From positions 214,730 through 278,729 of the forward strand of contig JAVGVS010000389.1 in assembly GCA_032718565.1 (NCBI GenBank): 64,000 bases of DNA, given 5' to 3'. This document shows positions 47,701-61,626 of the stretch, piece by piece; the stretch's first letter is position 1, and every line of letters begins with the position of its first letter. The position numbers were made by a program, and so were the translations under genes. The stretch comes from Distichodus sexfasciatus. Taxonomy: Eukaryota > Chordata > Actinopteri > Characiformes > Distichodontidae. The notes under the pieces were generated by a model that saw only the letters and a list, made by a program, of their open reading frames with translations, ran no database searches and was not told the origin of the DNA.

Positions 47701-50551
47701 TTTGGGAGGATCTGTACTTTACTTGAGTTTTTTAAATTTTGTCAACTTTCACTTTTACTCATTTCCTAATTTAATTGCATACTTTTACTTCGATACATTT
47801 TCAGCGCGGAGTGTCGTTACTCGTTACAAAAACCAAATTAGATGTGGTGTTTTCTCTGCCGCCCTTAGTTTAGGTGACCGCAACAAAAGCTTGAGGAAGC
47901 GGACTTGTCATTGGTCTATGAATCACGTAACGCGACGTGCACACGCATCACTCCACACTCAACCTGTCGGCTATCTGCTGATGTGAGTACTGAGCAGCCT
48001 GTGGGTGCCCGATGCGTCCCCGCTGCCCAACCGGTTCCGCGCATGTGCTTGTCTTCAGCCCAAGAAGAGCAAGGCTGAATTCTTGCAATTTTGAAAGCCA
48101 ACTTCTTTTGAGGATGAACAGAATTTTTTTCAGCTTCAAGTAATGACTGTTATGTGCGAATGCGCCAGCAAAGGAGGAAAGGAGGTTAGGGAGAAAAAAA
48201 AGAGGGAGGGAGGGAAGGTTGAGTGAAACTCTGTAGAAAAAAACAATTGGTGTTCTGTAAACTCTTAAGGCTTTGAAGGCATTGTTTATGTTTGGAGGCG
48301 CCAGATAAGCTTCACAGTAAGCTTCATAGTTTATTTTATTTTATTAAAAAATTCTGAAGGATTTTTTATAACAGCAATAGCCTACTCCTGTTTAGGTTTT
48401 TAAAGCCCTGTTTTTGAAGCGTGTGATGTAGGCAAAATATTTCTTTACCATGCTTTAAAATGCTGAGTAAGGCCTCGTCCACACGGACGTTCGAAATGAA
48501 CGCCCTCTGAACGCCATACACGTTTTTGCTGCGTTTTGTAGCTGCGTTCGATTGGCGTTTCACTGGCGTTTGCAATAGCGTCGTTTTCTTCGCGTCTGTC
48601 GGGATTTTGACGCCAAGAAAACGTTGCATGCAGTGTTTATTTGACGTCACCCGAACGCGCAGCCGGCCAAACGCCGGTGCTAAACACCCGTGTGGACGCT
48701 TTGATTTGCTCCAATGAGCAGAAAAACGGTCGGCGTTCAGTCGGCGCTCACCTGCCGCCACAAACGCCAGAAAAACGCCTGGTTCAGATGTGAACGAGAC
48801 CTAAACGTTCTAATATTAAAAGTTTAGACAGCGTTCTGTTGTTATTAATATTTACTTGCACTTGTACTTTCATTACTCAAGTACAGTTAGTTATAGATTA
48901 CGTGTAATACTTAAGTACAGTAAATACTAGATACTTTAAGACTTGAGTGCAATTCTAGTTGGTGACTTGAACTTTTATCAAAGTACATTTTTGGGAGGGT
49001 ATCTGTACTTATACTGAAGTGTGACTTCCGGGTACTTTATAAAAGACTGTTTTTCTCTAAAATTCTCTGATTTGGTAGAAAAGTTGAGACGTTTTATCTG
49101 AAAGGAAGAGTAACACACATGTGGAAGTGTAACACCACTAAAGCCCCTTTGCTGTCTGTGTCTCAGTGTCAGCTCGCCTGAGGGAAGGAACCCGGGTTGG
49201 GTGTGATAGTGACCATGCTGAGATTCTGATGAAACCTTCACTTGTGATAACACCCCACACACACACACACACACACACACACATTCTCACACGATTTGGG
49301 ACACGATGAACACAAAATGTTTAACATAACATTGAGGAACATGGATATTAACTAGTAAAATGAACAAATTTGCTGAAGGATGAATTGGACTAAATGAAGA
49401 AATTGAATACAAGTGAGAGATTATTTGTGCATTGTGAACGCACCACAGCACACAGTGCCCCACAACCAAATCTGACCTCTAACACTAAATCTGACCCATC
49501 CGTAAAGGACCAGTGTGCAGGGTTTTATGGGGACGGTACCTTACTCATGAGTACCTCAATGGTACCTTTACCGGTCCAGAACTTGAACCAGCGACCTTAC
49601 GATCACGTGGTGTAACTCCCTAACCGTTACATTACCGACTGAGATCAAACGTCCGTATTTTCTGACAGAGTTTAAAAGCAGAGGAGTGACATCCAGGTTC
49701 ATCAAGCTGAAATCTTGAGCGGAGATTTGTTCTCACAAGACACACACACACACACACAGCAGGTGCTTCACGAGCAGTGTTTCTGCAGGGCTGTACGATG
49801 TGGGAATGAATTATAAGAGCTGCTGTATCAGTGAGTTGCTGCAGGTGTTCAAGTTTTCACCAGACGAGAAGGAGACTGAGCACTTCAGCTACCGGAGTGT
49901 GTGTGTGTGAGTGTGAGATCTGAGTTCTTATAGTTCCCTTTATCATCACTTTTAATAATGAACTTTGCAGTACTCATCTGTGTCCTTAACACACACACAC
50001 ACACACACACACAAACACTTTAAGTCACACATGCACGTGCGTACACACACACACACGCACACCTCTACCGCTACCTGTGGCTAAAGGTCAGCGTTTGGTG
50101 TGTGTTGGTCCTGCTGCTGCCACTGTTTGCCTCTGTGACCTTTTCATGGCCAGACACATCCATCACCGACATGGCCGGCTGACAGCTCAGGAGATTTACC
50201 TGCGCAAATCAGATTAAAAACACACCGAGTCTTTCATACAAAATGATCTAAAACTAAACCAAAATGTCTCAGGGAACACGACAGGAAAAATAGAAAATTA
50301 AAAATGATAAATAAAATCGCTTCCAGCTGCTCTTGCTCCGGTGATTCTTACTTTTACATTGGGCTTAACATGTTGGATTGTCACGGGTGTCACCCGTGTG
50401 TGTGTGTGTGTGTCTGGGTGTGTGTGTCTGGACTTCAGTGTGGTGATAGCTAAAGTGTGTGTTTAATCACTTAGCTAACTGCTTATTTGTGTCTACCGAC
50501 CTGACATCTAACCACTGCTCTTCTTCTATCTGTGTGTGTGTGGTTGTGTGC

Positions 50552-50593
<42 letters not shown>

Positions 50594-50849
50594 TCTAACC
50601 TCAGTTCCCTTTTTCAGGCTACGCTAAATTAAATATTTAATATTTGATAGATCACAAACAGTATTTTAATGTAATGTTTAAACTTGAGCACAGAACTGAG
50701 GTAGAGCTGCTCTTATTAAAGATGTGTGTGTGTGTGTGTGCTGTGATTCGTGAAGGATGAAACGTCTTTGGCATTATTTGGCTGGTCTGAAATTTCCTCA
50801 GGTGATCTCGTGCCCAAGCATTAATAAACTCACATTCACAGGCACTGAG

Positions 50850-50887
<38 letters not shown>

Positions 50888-53800
50888 TTGTGCCCAACAA
50901 TTTGTGTAGAGGCATTAAACAAACTAAAAGCCCCTGTGACTCATGTGTGGGACGCCTGCTGTTGGAAGGACAAAAAGTGAATGGTGTTTTAGTGTGTGTG
51001 TGAGAGTGTGTGTGTTGGTGCAAGTGTGTGTGTGTGTGTGTGCACGCCATTGTGTCCACATCCTCAGGTCACATTAGCGTTAGTCATTTAGCGCTGCTGG
51101 AGCCGAGCCTCGGTATTTGCATGTGTTTAACTTGACGGGTTGCTTTAACAAGCTTAACGAGGCTCTAATCTGCATAGGCTCCGCCCCTTATTCAAAACGC
51201 TTCATTATCATGCGTGGAAACTGACCTACTTCACTGCAAATCGTTAAACAGCAAAAGCTATGGAAGCCTAAACATCTCAGAACGGTTTAGCTCCTCAACA
51301 AGAGCCTTATGAGGGGTGGAGTGAAAGGGGTGGAGCGTGCGGACGTTTGGGAGTTTGACGCTCATGCTGCTGCTGCTGCTGCTACTTCTCTGGAAAACAT
51401 TTTTTTGCTGTTGATAAAATGATGAAATCTTACGCTTGTGTTATACTGAAGTGTTGTGAAGTCGGTGTGTTACCCTCGTTATGGTCCTTTGCTGATTCGA
51501 TGCTGGTCACAAGTTCAACACATAACTTAAACTGCTCACTTTAGAAGCCCAAACACTCTTTATGGTGTTCATTTGAGATGGTGACCAGATAAAAGCAAGA
51601 ATTAATTAGGATTAATTAAAATTTGGCCGCAGTAGCTTTATCATCTCTCTGTTGATTGCGACTTTGACCACGAGAAGAAATACATCACATGTAGTAACCC
51701 TAGAGATCTGAATTTAAGTGAGTTCACATTTGGACGCCACAAAGTCCCCACAACGTCTCAGAGTCTAAACTAAATGTCAAGTCAAACTTGCGGTGTTCCT
51801 GCCGTTTACCCCCAACGTCTTCTCAGAAGCTCCCCAAAGCTGTCGTCTTGTTCGCAAAATTAATACATTTGAGGTAATGTGGTGAGCGTTTTGAGGACCT
51901 GACTGTCCCCTGGAGATCACCTGAGATTTGTGTCACTTTGTGGGGACCATGTTGTTTGGAATGAAAAAGTTTCAGATTTTATGTGAACAAGACACGCAAG
52001 ACGAGTGTGTGTGTGTGTGTTTTGGATAGGAGAGACGTGATGTCGCTATGAATCATGTCACCGCTGCCATTTGCCCCATGCTTGAATGTCATCTCTCTCT
52101 CTCTCTCTCCATCACTGTCTTCCTCCCTCACTTTCTCCTCTTCCCTTTCTCCTTCTCTCTCTTTTCCCCTCTCTTTCCATATCCTCTCTCTCCTCTGTCA
52201 TTCCCCATCTCCCTATCCTTCTCTCTCCTTTAATATCCCCCCCTTCTCTCTCTCTCCTCCATTAACATCCCACTCTTCCTTTCTTCCTTCTTTCCCTCCA
52301 TCTCTGTCCATCTTTCTCTCTTTCCCATCTCCATCCCTCTCAGACTCTCCGTGTCTCTCTGTCTCCATCACTTTTTCTTTCTCTCTTTTTCTCCACCACT
52401 CTATCTCTCCTCTGTCCAGCTCTCTCTCTCTCTCCATCATTATCTCTCTCATCTCTGTTCCACATTTCTCTTCTTTTCTCTTTTCCTCTCTTTCTCACGT
52501 CTCTTCATCCACCCTCTCTCTCTTGCTTCCTCTCTCTGTATCTCTCCATCTCTTTCTTCCTTCTTTCCTTCCATCCTTCTCTTTCTTTCTCGCTCCCCAT
52601 CCCTCTCAAACTTTCCATCTTCTCTCTTTCTTGTTTATTCATTTATTACGCACCAATTTTTCAACATTCATATGACATGTGACATGTATGCTGTAGTCTG
52701 TGTTTACTTAACTTTATACGAAACTCCCACTGTTGAAGAAACTAATGTTCTCAGTGTGTGTGTGTGTGTGTGTGTGTCTGTGTGGCCACATATTTATGGC
52801 ATTGTGGGGACCTTTTTGTTCCCTAAAATCACTTTTATCTGTTTTTTTGGGCTTTGTGGGGACATTTGAGAGGTCCCCATGAGGAGAAATGACTTTATAG
52901 AAAATGTGCTTGTTTTATTTGAGAAACTAAAAGAGGTAAAAGATGTGCTTTTGGTTACTGAGGTTAAGGTTAGGGTTAGGATTAGGTGTAGGTGTGAAAT
53001 TATATACATCTAGTCATTATGGGAGCCTATGGAAGGACCTCACAAAGATAGTAATACAAGACTGTGCGTGTGTGTGTGTGTGTGTGTGTGAGAGGATGTG
53101 TGAAAGTGTGTGTGTGATTTAAAAGTTGATGCAAGTGGTGCTATGGTGGTTAGATCTGTGGAAGTGTGTAGTGCTCGTGGTATGTGTGTGTGAGCGTGAT
53201 TTATACGCTGATTTATAAGACATCTGATGTCGTTGTTTGAGGGAAATAGCTAATGATGTGTGTGTGTGTGTGTGTTGAAAAGAAAAGGAATATGTACTGT
53301 AAGTCTTTGGAGCATAAATAAGCTCTTGTGAGTCAGAGATATTTATGGTCTGCCCCACAGGCCTCCTCCCCCTCTCTCTCTCTCTCCATCTCATTGTTGA
53401 TGTATGAATAAAACAGCTGGGGTTAAGGGCCAGAGATGCTCTTTCTCTCCTCCCGGTTTTCCCTCCGTCAGCGGTGACAGAGCTATTTTGCGACGGAAAG
53501 ACTCCCTTTTTCTCTCTCTCTCCTCTTTAGCTCCGTCCCTCGTTTTTTTCCCGCAGTATCAAAGAGCTCCATGTCTCTTACACTAGGCTAAGTGCTCCAC
53601 TCAATCGTTGGTGAATTGTTGGCAAAACGGGGCCTGCAGCGAGGAAAGGCTTCCCGTCGCTCACACACACACACACACGCACACACACACACACACAATC
53701 CTCTTTGTATGGAGCAGACTCCATTGTGCAAGCTCAGCACAGAAGTTGAGTGTTATCAAAGGAGTCCAGTGTGTGTGTGTGTGTGTGTGTGGTATTTTAA

Positions 53801-56800
53801 GAGTTAAACGGCTGTGTATAATGCTTTAAAAGCTCAAATAAATCCACCTTATCCTCCAGCAGTGAGCTGGTCTGCAGTGGCCGCTGTGGCCGGACCGATA
53901 AGTCGCTATGTCGATATTATCGACTGATTCATATTGATATTGATATTGTCGATATTATCGACTATCGATTCATACTGATCCTTAAAATGGTTGATAAAGT
54001 GGCACAAAAGAAAGAGAGAGGGAGAGATGGAAGTTGGATCCTTTGACCATGTTATGAGTGTTGTCATTGTGCAGCTTGTCCACTAGAGGGCAACGCTGCA
54101 ACTTCCCTGTTGCAAGTTTTGTGTTTTTGTACACTCAGCTCTGGAAAAAAGATACGACAATACGCTGTGTGTCAAGCTTTTTTGGGAAACATAGTATTAT
54201 ATACCTATTAATAATTGGAGCGGTTTGTAGCGTAATGGTGAGGGAGTTGGACCCGTGATCAAAAGGTTGCCAATTTTTAAGTGTCCTTCTAGACTCTAAA
54301 GAAGTCAGTGGACACTTCATTGGTCCCTAATTTAATGATCACAGTGGCAGATTTGTCTGTCTTCAATTTCGCTTGTTTAAGAGTACAAAAAAAGGGGACA
54401 AAACTGAGATTTGGCAACTACCTGCAATAAACCAACGAGCGACAAAAATGCTGCATCTGTCTCAGGTTTAGCAAACTTGTGCTGAGTGTAATATACGGCC
54501 CATCAATGAAATAACAATCTCTCTCTCTCTCTCCCTCTCTGTCCCTCTCTCGCTTTCTCTCTCTCTCTCCCCTTTTTGTCCTGCAGGAAACAGTTGAATA
54601 TGCCTTCCTCATCATTTTCACAATCGAGACCTTCCTGAAGATAATAGCGTACGGATTAGTAATGCACCAAAACGCGTACGTCAGGAACGGCTGGAATATG
54701 CTGGATTTCGTCATCGTCGTCATCGGGTGAGAGACTCGCCCTCACACCGCTCCGCTTCTGTAGACGTTTCCTCTGTATTTAGCTATCACAGTGTCATTAA
54801 ACGCTTCCTCAGCCTGTTCCTTACACTCATTTACGATCACTTTGTCGACTATATTGGCTTTATCTGCCGTCTTGGCTTTAGCAGGAGCTGGGCTAGAAGA
54901 AGTACCAAACTGGAGTATTTGCAGAAGTATTAATCAGCAGGACTAGCAGAAGTACTAAACAGCAAGGCTAGAAAAAATGCTGAACAGCAATATTAGCTGG
55001 AGTACCAAACATTACAACAGAAGATCCGAACTGGATATCAGAAATAGCAGTACCGAAGAGTCGGACTAGAAGAAGTACTTAACAGGAAGAATAACAGAGG
55101 CGCTAAAAAGCAGGGCTTACAAAAGAGATGGGCTTCCAGAAGTACTACACATCAATACTAAACAGCAGGACTTGCAGCAGGTCTATCAACATCAGAAATG
55201 GCAGAAAACTGACCAGTACTAATAACTAGTACTAGTAACCAGTACTAATAACTAGTACTAAGCAGCAGGTGTGTGGCGCCAGCAGCAGTAACTCTAATTA
55301 TTGCTGTATTAATAATAATAGTAATAATGGTGTGTTATGATCAGCAGTAGTAGTAGTGATGATGATGATGTGTGAATGTGTGATGAGTCAGGAGAGATGA
55401 AGTGATTCAGCAGAATGCAGCTCGGTGTGTCGGTGTGTGCTGATGTCACTCTACTCACCTGATACAGAGAAAACACATCTGTCCTGCTCTACACGCTCAC
55501 ACTCACCTCTCACTCACTATTAAATGTCCATCTCTCTCTCTCTCTCGCTCTCGCTCTCTCGCTCTCTCGCTCTCGCTCTCTTATACACTCTTTCACTGGT
55601 TCTTTCTTACTCTCTCAACGCCATTCTCTCTGTCTGTCTCTCTCTTTCTTGATGCCGTAAATCTCCCTCTATCTCTCCATCTTTTTCTCTCACTGTCTCT
55701 ATTTCATTCCATCTCTCTCTCTCTCTCTCTCTCTCTCGCTCCTTCTCTCACTTAGTCTATCTCTGTCTCTCTCTGTCTTACTATCTCTCTCTCCCTTTCT
55801 CTCTCTGCTCTTATCATTCTCTCCCTCTTCCTTTTTTCCCTCTCCTTTCTGCATCTCTTTCCCTCTTTTTTTCTTTCTTTCTTTCTAAATCTCTCTTCTT
55901 TGAAATCTTTCTCTCTCTCATGTCATCTCTCTGTCGTTCATTTCGTTCATTCCTTCTCCTTCTCTTTCTCTCTCTTTTTACATCCCTGTCATCCTTTTCC
56001 TCTTTCCTTTTCAACTGCTAACATGGGATGCTCTCTGATCCTTTCACACACACACACACACACACACTAGCGCTCCATTCGTGCAGTTATATGACCCAGA
56101 AAAGACACGTGGAATAAATCAGGCTCCTCGCTGGTATTCTGACTCACTGTCTTCTCCTTCTCCATCTCTCCTCATCCTCCCATCTCGCTATCTCTATATT
56201 CTCCCTCCCTTCATCCTTCCATCTCTTATTATCTCTCTATTCTCCCTCTCCTCGTCCTTTCATCTCGTGACCTGCCTTTCATAACCCATTTTCCTTCCTT
56301 CCTTTCATCTCTGCACCTCCATCCCACCTCCACCTCTGTCTCTCCTCCTCCTTCTCCCTCATCATTCTACTCATCATTTGTTTTCTCACTCCTCCTTTTT
56401 CACCTCTCCGTCACTTTTTATTCCTGCACACAATCCATCCGTTCCTCCAGCACACGCAGAACATTGCATGGATGGGTCACTTCTCTCCTTCTCTCTCTTT
56501 TTCTCTCTGTTTGACTCTCTCGCTTTCTTTCTCATCTGGCGATATAGTGAAATCTCTCCTCCTCCTCTCTCTCTCTCTTTCATTCTGTCTCTATTTCTGT
56601 CGTTCTTTCTGTTTCTTTTTCCTCTCCCTTCTAATTCTTTCTCATTTTCACCATGTTTCCCTCTCGCTTTCTCTTCTCACTCCTTCTCTCTGTTTATTGT
56701 ATTCTTTCTTATCTGGCGATACACTGAAATCTTTTCTTTCTTTCTTTACCTCTCTCTCCTTCGCTGTTTGTCTTTTTCTGCTCCTCTCCCTTTCTTTCTT

Positions 56801-59800
56801 TCTTTCTTTCTTTCTGACTTCAGTAGCTGTGTCCAGATTTGAGTTTTTAATATTCAGTTTAATCTCTCACTGCTTCTTTTTCTCCCTCCATCTTTCTCCG
56901 TCCGTCCCGCAGCTTGTTTAGTGTCGTCCTGGAGGTTCTGACCAAAGAGGGTGGGGAGAAGGCGGCGGGTCACGCCCCGCCAGCGCATGGCCACGGGGGC
57001 AAACCGGGGGGCTTCGACGTCAAAGCCCTGCGCGCCTTCCGAGTGCTGCGTCCGCTACGCCTGGTGTCCGGCGTGCCCAGTGAGTCCACTTTCACCAGCA
57101 CGTTAATTATTTCAGCACAGCACACAGTGCACCACAACCAAAATGAGACCCTTAAGGTACATTGCTTGTAGAGTGACAGATCCGCAGTAACATAACATTT
57201 TAATTCGCTATATCATCATTTTACTGTTCTTTTCTGTCTTTCCGTCACACAACCTGAGCATGTCCTGCAGTCTCGAGGGAGGTCTGGGGGTGGCTCTGAC
57301 GGGAGTGTGTGTGTGTGTGTCTGTGTGTGTGTGCATTGGCCCTCGGTGGGGTGGATGTGGGGTGAATGCAGACGCGGTGTATGTGGCCATATGGCAGTGG
57401 GAGAGCTCCGGCCCTCGCTACAGCCCCCAGGAGTCTTCCATCACTACAAGCTGTTAAACTCAATGCCCCAAAGACATCTGTGTGTGTGTGTGTGTGGCCG
57501 CCTGCTTGTTTTTAGTTCCCATCCTCATAACATTTTGCTCTAAAAATATGCAAATGCGGACATTCCAAAACGCAAGCATGGAGGACGGTCACACTGCAGC
57601 CTCTGGAACGAGATGCCTCTTAGTTGCATCATAATTGTTAATAAAACAAATAAAATAAAATAAAATATATAAGGAACTTAACTATTCATCTTTTTACCTT
57701 TCTCTCCATCCCCTGTTCTCTGTGTCTAATGTATGTGAATGTGTGTATAGAGTCTTTCCTCTAGACCCTAACAATGACTTTCTGTATGTGTGTGTGTGTG
57801 TTTATTCACTTACAGTCTTATAATTACAGTGTGTGTCTGTGTAGGTTTATCTTAATGAACACTAATGGTGTGTGTGTGTATGTGTATGTGTGTGTGTGTA
57901 GGTTTACAGGTTGTGTTGAACTCCATCATTAAAGCCATGGTTCCTCTGCTCCACATTGCACTGCTCGTCCTCTTCGTCATCATCATCTACGCCATCATCG
58001 GCCTCGAGCTCTTCATTGGGAAAATGCACGCAACCTGCTTCTTTGTGGGATCAGGTGCGTTATGGGTAACAGGCCTGCACTCTGGAGTGTTCAAGACGCA
58101 GAGCTGCAGTAGTATAGTATAGTATGGTATGGTAGTATGATGTAAAATGTGTGGTAGTTTAGTCTGAAATGTGTGTTACTATAGTATGGTAGTATAACGA
58201 AAATGTGTGGTGGTAGTATAGTGTGAAATGTGCTGTAGTATAGTATGGTAGTATGGCCTAGATGTGTGGTAGTATAGTGTGAAATGTGAGATAGTATAGT
58301 ATACTAGTATAGTATGGCAGTACATTGGAAAATGTCGAGTAGTATAGTATGGTTGTATAGTTTAGTATGGTAGTATAGTGTCAAATGTCTGGTAATATAA
58401 TGTAAAATGTGTAGTAGTAATGTGTAGGGTCAAAATAACAATTTATCATAAATATTCACACACTTATATAGATATTAATATAGATTTTGGTAAATTTGGT
58501 GTGTGTGTGTGTGTGTGTGTAGATGTAGTAGAAGACGAGCCAGCCCCGTGTGCGGTTAACGGACACGGTCGCACGTGCAGCATTAACGGTACCGAGTGCA
58601 GGGAAGGTTGGCACGGTCCCAACGGCGGTATCACCAACTTCGACAACTTCATGTTCGCCATGTTGACGGTGTTCCAGTGCATCACCATGGAGGGCTGGAC
58701 GGATGTGCTCTACTGGGTCAGTACTCCTGTGGGCTTTTAACACTTTAACACTGCTCACTGCTCTGCTCATGGTGCTGTAGCACAACTCGACTCTGGGTGC
58801 TTCACGCTGAGTTGGCACTACAAGATTTGGGCACAATTTTGCAGTCATCTGTCAAGTCACATATCAAATCAGAGTTTTGAGAAGTGCGATTCCTAAACAG
58901 TAGTTGGCATAAGTTGGCATACAAGCAGTACAACTGCAGTGTAATATAGTATAGTGCAAAATGAGCAACAGTATAAACAGTTAAAGTGGCAGTAGATACT
59001 ATTTACACAATTATAAATATACTGTATACTATAATAATGTAGTGTGGCACGTAATGTAAAATGTGTGCTAGTATAGTGCGGTAATACAGTTTTAACTGTA
59101 TGGTCAAATAAAGTGGTAGTATAGTGTGAAATGTGTCCTAACATATAGTATAGAGTAGTGCAGTGCAAATTGTGTGGTAGTATAGTGTAAGAAGTGTATA
59201 CCATACTGTGGTAGTGTAGTGTAAAATGTGTGGTAGTATAGTGTAGTAGTATAGTGTTCAGTGGGTGGTAGTATAGTGTAGCAAAGTAGTGTAAATGGTG
59301 TGGTACTATAGTGTTCAGTGGGTGGTAGTATAGTGTAGCAAAGTAGTGTAAATGGTGTGGTAGTATAGTGTGAAATGTGTGGCAGTATAGGGTAAAACGT
59401 ATAATACAATGTGGTAGTGTAGTGTAGAATGTGTGGTAGTATTGTATAGTAGTAAAGTGTTCAGTGGGTGGTAGTATGGTGTAGCAAAGTAGTGTAAAAT
59501 GTGTGGTAGTATAGTGAAAAAGTGTGGTAGTATAGGGTAAAACGTATAATAAAATGCGGTAGGGCAGTGTAAAATGTGTGGTAGTATAGTGTAGTAGTAT
59601 AGTGTTCAATGGGTGGTAGTATAGTGTAGTAAAGTAGTGTGAAATGTGTGGTAGTATAGGGTAAAATGTGTATAGTATAATGCGGTAGTGCAGTGTAAAA
59701 TGTGTGGTAGTATAGTGTAGTAGTATAGTGTTCGGTGGGCGGTAGTATATTGTAGTAAACTAGTGCAACTGTGCAGTAGTATAGTGTAGTAGTATAGTGT

Positions 59801-60834
59801 TTTGTGGGTGGCAGTATAGTGCAGTAAAGTAGTGTAAAAATGTGTGGTAGTATAGTGCAGTAGTATGGTGCCCAGTAGGTGGCAGTATAGTGCAGTAAAG
59901 TAGTGTAGAAATGTGCAGTAGTATAGTCTAGTAGTATGGTGCTCAGTAGGTGGCAGTATAGTGCAGTAAAGTAGTGTAAAATATGTGGTGGTGTAGCATA
60001 GTAATAAAGCCTTAAATGTATAGTAATATAGTGTAAAAATAGAGTAGGATCCAAATTGCAGTAGTACAGTATGAAATGTGTGGTTGTATAGTGTAAAAGG
60101 TAGCAGAGTTTAATATAAGCAGTAGTGTAGGGTCAAAGTGGTAGTAGAAAAACACAAACCACGCGCAAGTGTAAAATTGTAGTAAAATGTGCAATAATAT
60201 AATAAACAAATAAAAATGTGGTAATATATGGGAAAAGGGAAAGTCTAGTGCAAAATTGGCATTTTATGGTTGAGATAATTAGCTAAGTGTGAGTTATGAA
60301 GATAAATTAGATTTGATTTTTAGCCATGCCGTTCACCTCTCCGTGTTACATTCCCTTACGTCCTGCGATGGCAAACTGTGAAGCTCAAACTCCTGCATCT
60401 GCAGAGAGGAGATGGCTCACAGCCCACACACAGCGGCACAAACGAGAGCAAGACTGTATATTCCCTCGCTCTCTCAAACACAAACACAAACCTATACACA
60501 CACACACACACAAGTTTGTGCTTAAGGGTGTTACTGATGTATCCCAGAGTTCCAGGCTGTGTTACTGCACCATCTTCTCTGCATCAAGCGTCTCAATATC
60601 TCACTGCAGCTGTGTCTCTATATAACCTCCTCTGTGGTGTTTCTTCACCTTGTTGTGGACTCGAGACTTAGAGCCGTGTAGTTGCAGTGTGTGTGGGGCT
60701 CCTGCAGGGGGAAGCGCTACATACTGATCTCTAATCTGAGTGAAAAGAACACAGTAAAAACGTTCCATAAAGTTTGAGGTGTTGAAGAGCTGCAGAGGAG
60801 ACTGTGTGGATTCTTCTGATGTCTGCTTTTGTTT

Positions 60835-60886
<52 letters not shown>

Positions 60887-61383
60887 TTTATTCTGTGCTT
60901 CCTCCCATCCTTCATTCCAACTCCTAAACCTCCACTCCTTTCTTCCTTGCTGTCTTTTTTTTGTTTCTTTCCTTCCTTCTTTTATTCCTTCTTCCACCTC
61001 AACTCCAAATATCCACTTATTTATTTATTTCTCTTTCTTTTGTGCTTTCTTCTTTCACAACCTCAACCCCTCTTCTCTGCCTCTTTTACACTCTTCCTTT
61101 TCTCTATCCTCTCTCCATTCTCTCACTATCCATAATCACTTATTGTCTCTCTATCAATGGCTACCTTTTCTCTTCTCTTTTTCCATTCTCTTTCTATCCC
61201 CCCTTCTATTTTTTCTCTCTTTCTCTCCCCACCACCCCGCATCTACCCAATTCTCTCATTCTTTTATCTGTTCCCTCTCTTCTCCATCTTATGTTCTTTC
61301 TTTTTACCCACTCTTATTTTTTCTCTTTTCCATGCCACCTCTCCTCTACACCATTCACTTTTTCTCTTCCCTTCACCCTCTTT

Positions 61384-61415
<32 letters not shown>

Positions 61416-61588
61416 AGATGAATGATGCTATGGGGATGGAGCTGCCCTGGGTCTATTTTGTGAGCTTGGTGATCTTCGGCTCTTTCTTCGTCCTCAACCT
61501 TGTTCTGGGAGTGTTGAGTGGGTGAGGAGCCTTTCTTCTCCTCTCTCATCCCCCATCACTGCCTCTTCTTTCTCCCCCTCCACCTCTC

Positions 61589-61626
<38 letters not shown>

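Noticed and set aside
52055..52869. Ser/Leu/Phe-rich frames of up to 206 codons, and similar ones at 55.8-56.9 kb and 60.8-61.5 kb
   Set aside because: They are products of CT-rich tracts. The last one reads into exon 8A in frame, but the exon proper begins at the AG acceptor at 61417.
52966..52992. Telomere-like GGTTAGGGTTAGG run
   Set aside because: Only two imperfect units inside a known type of dispersed repeat; not an interstitial telomere.
58893..60054. Minus-strand frames of 197 and 238 codons with Tyr-Thr-His repeats
   Set aside because: They come entirely from an intronic minisatellite whose unit lacks stops on that strand; no start context, promoter or known similarity.
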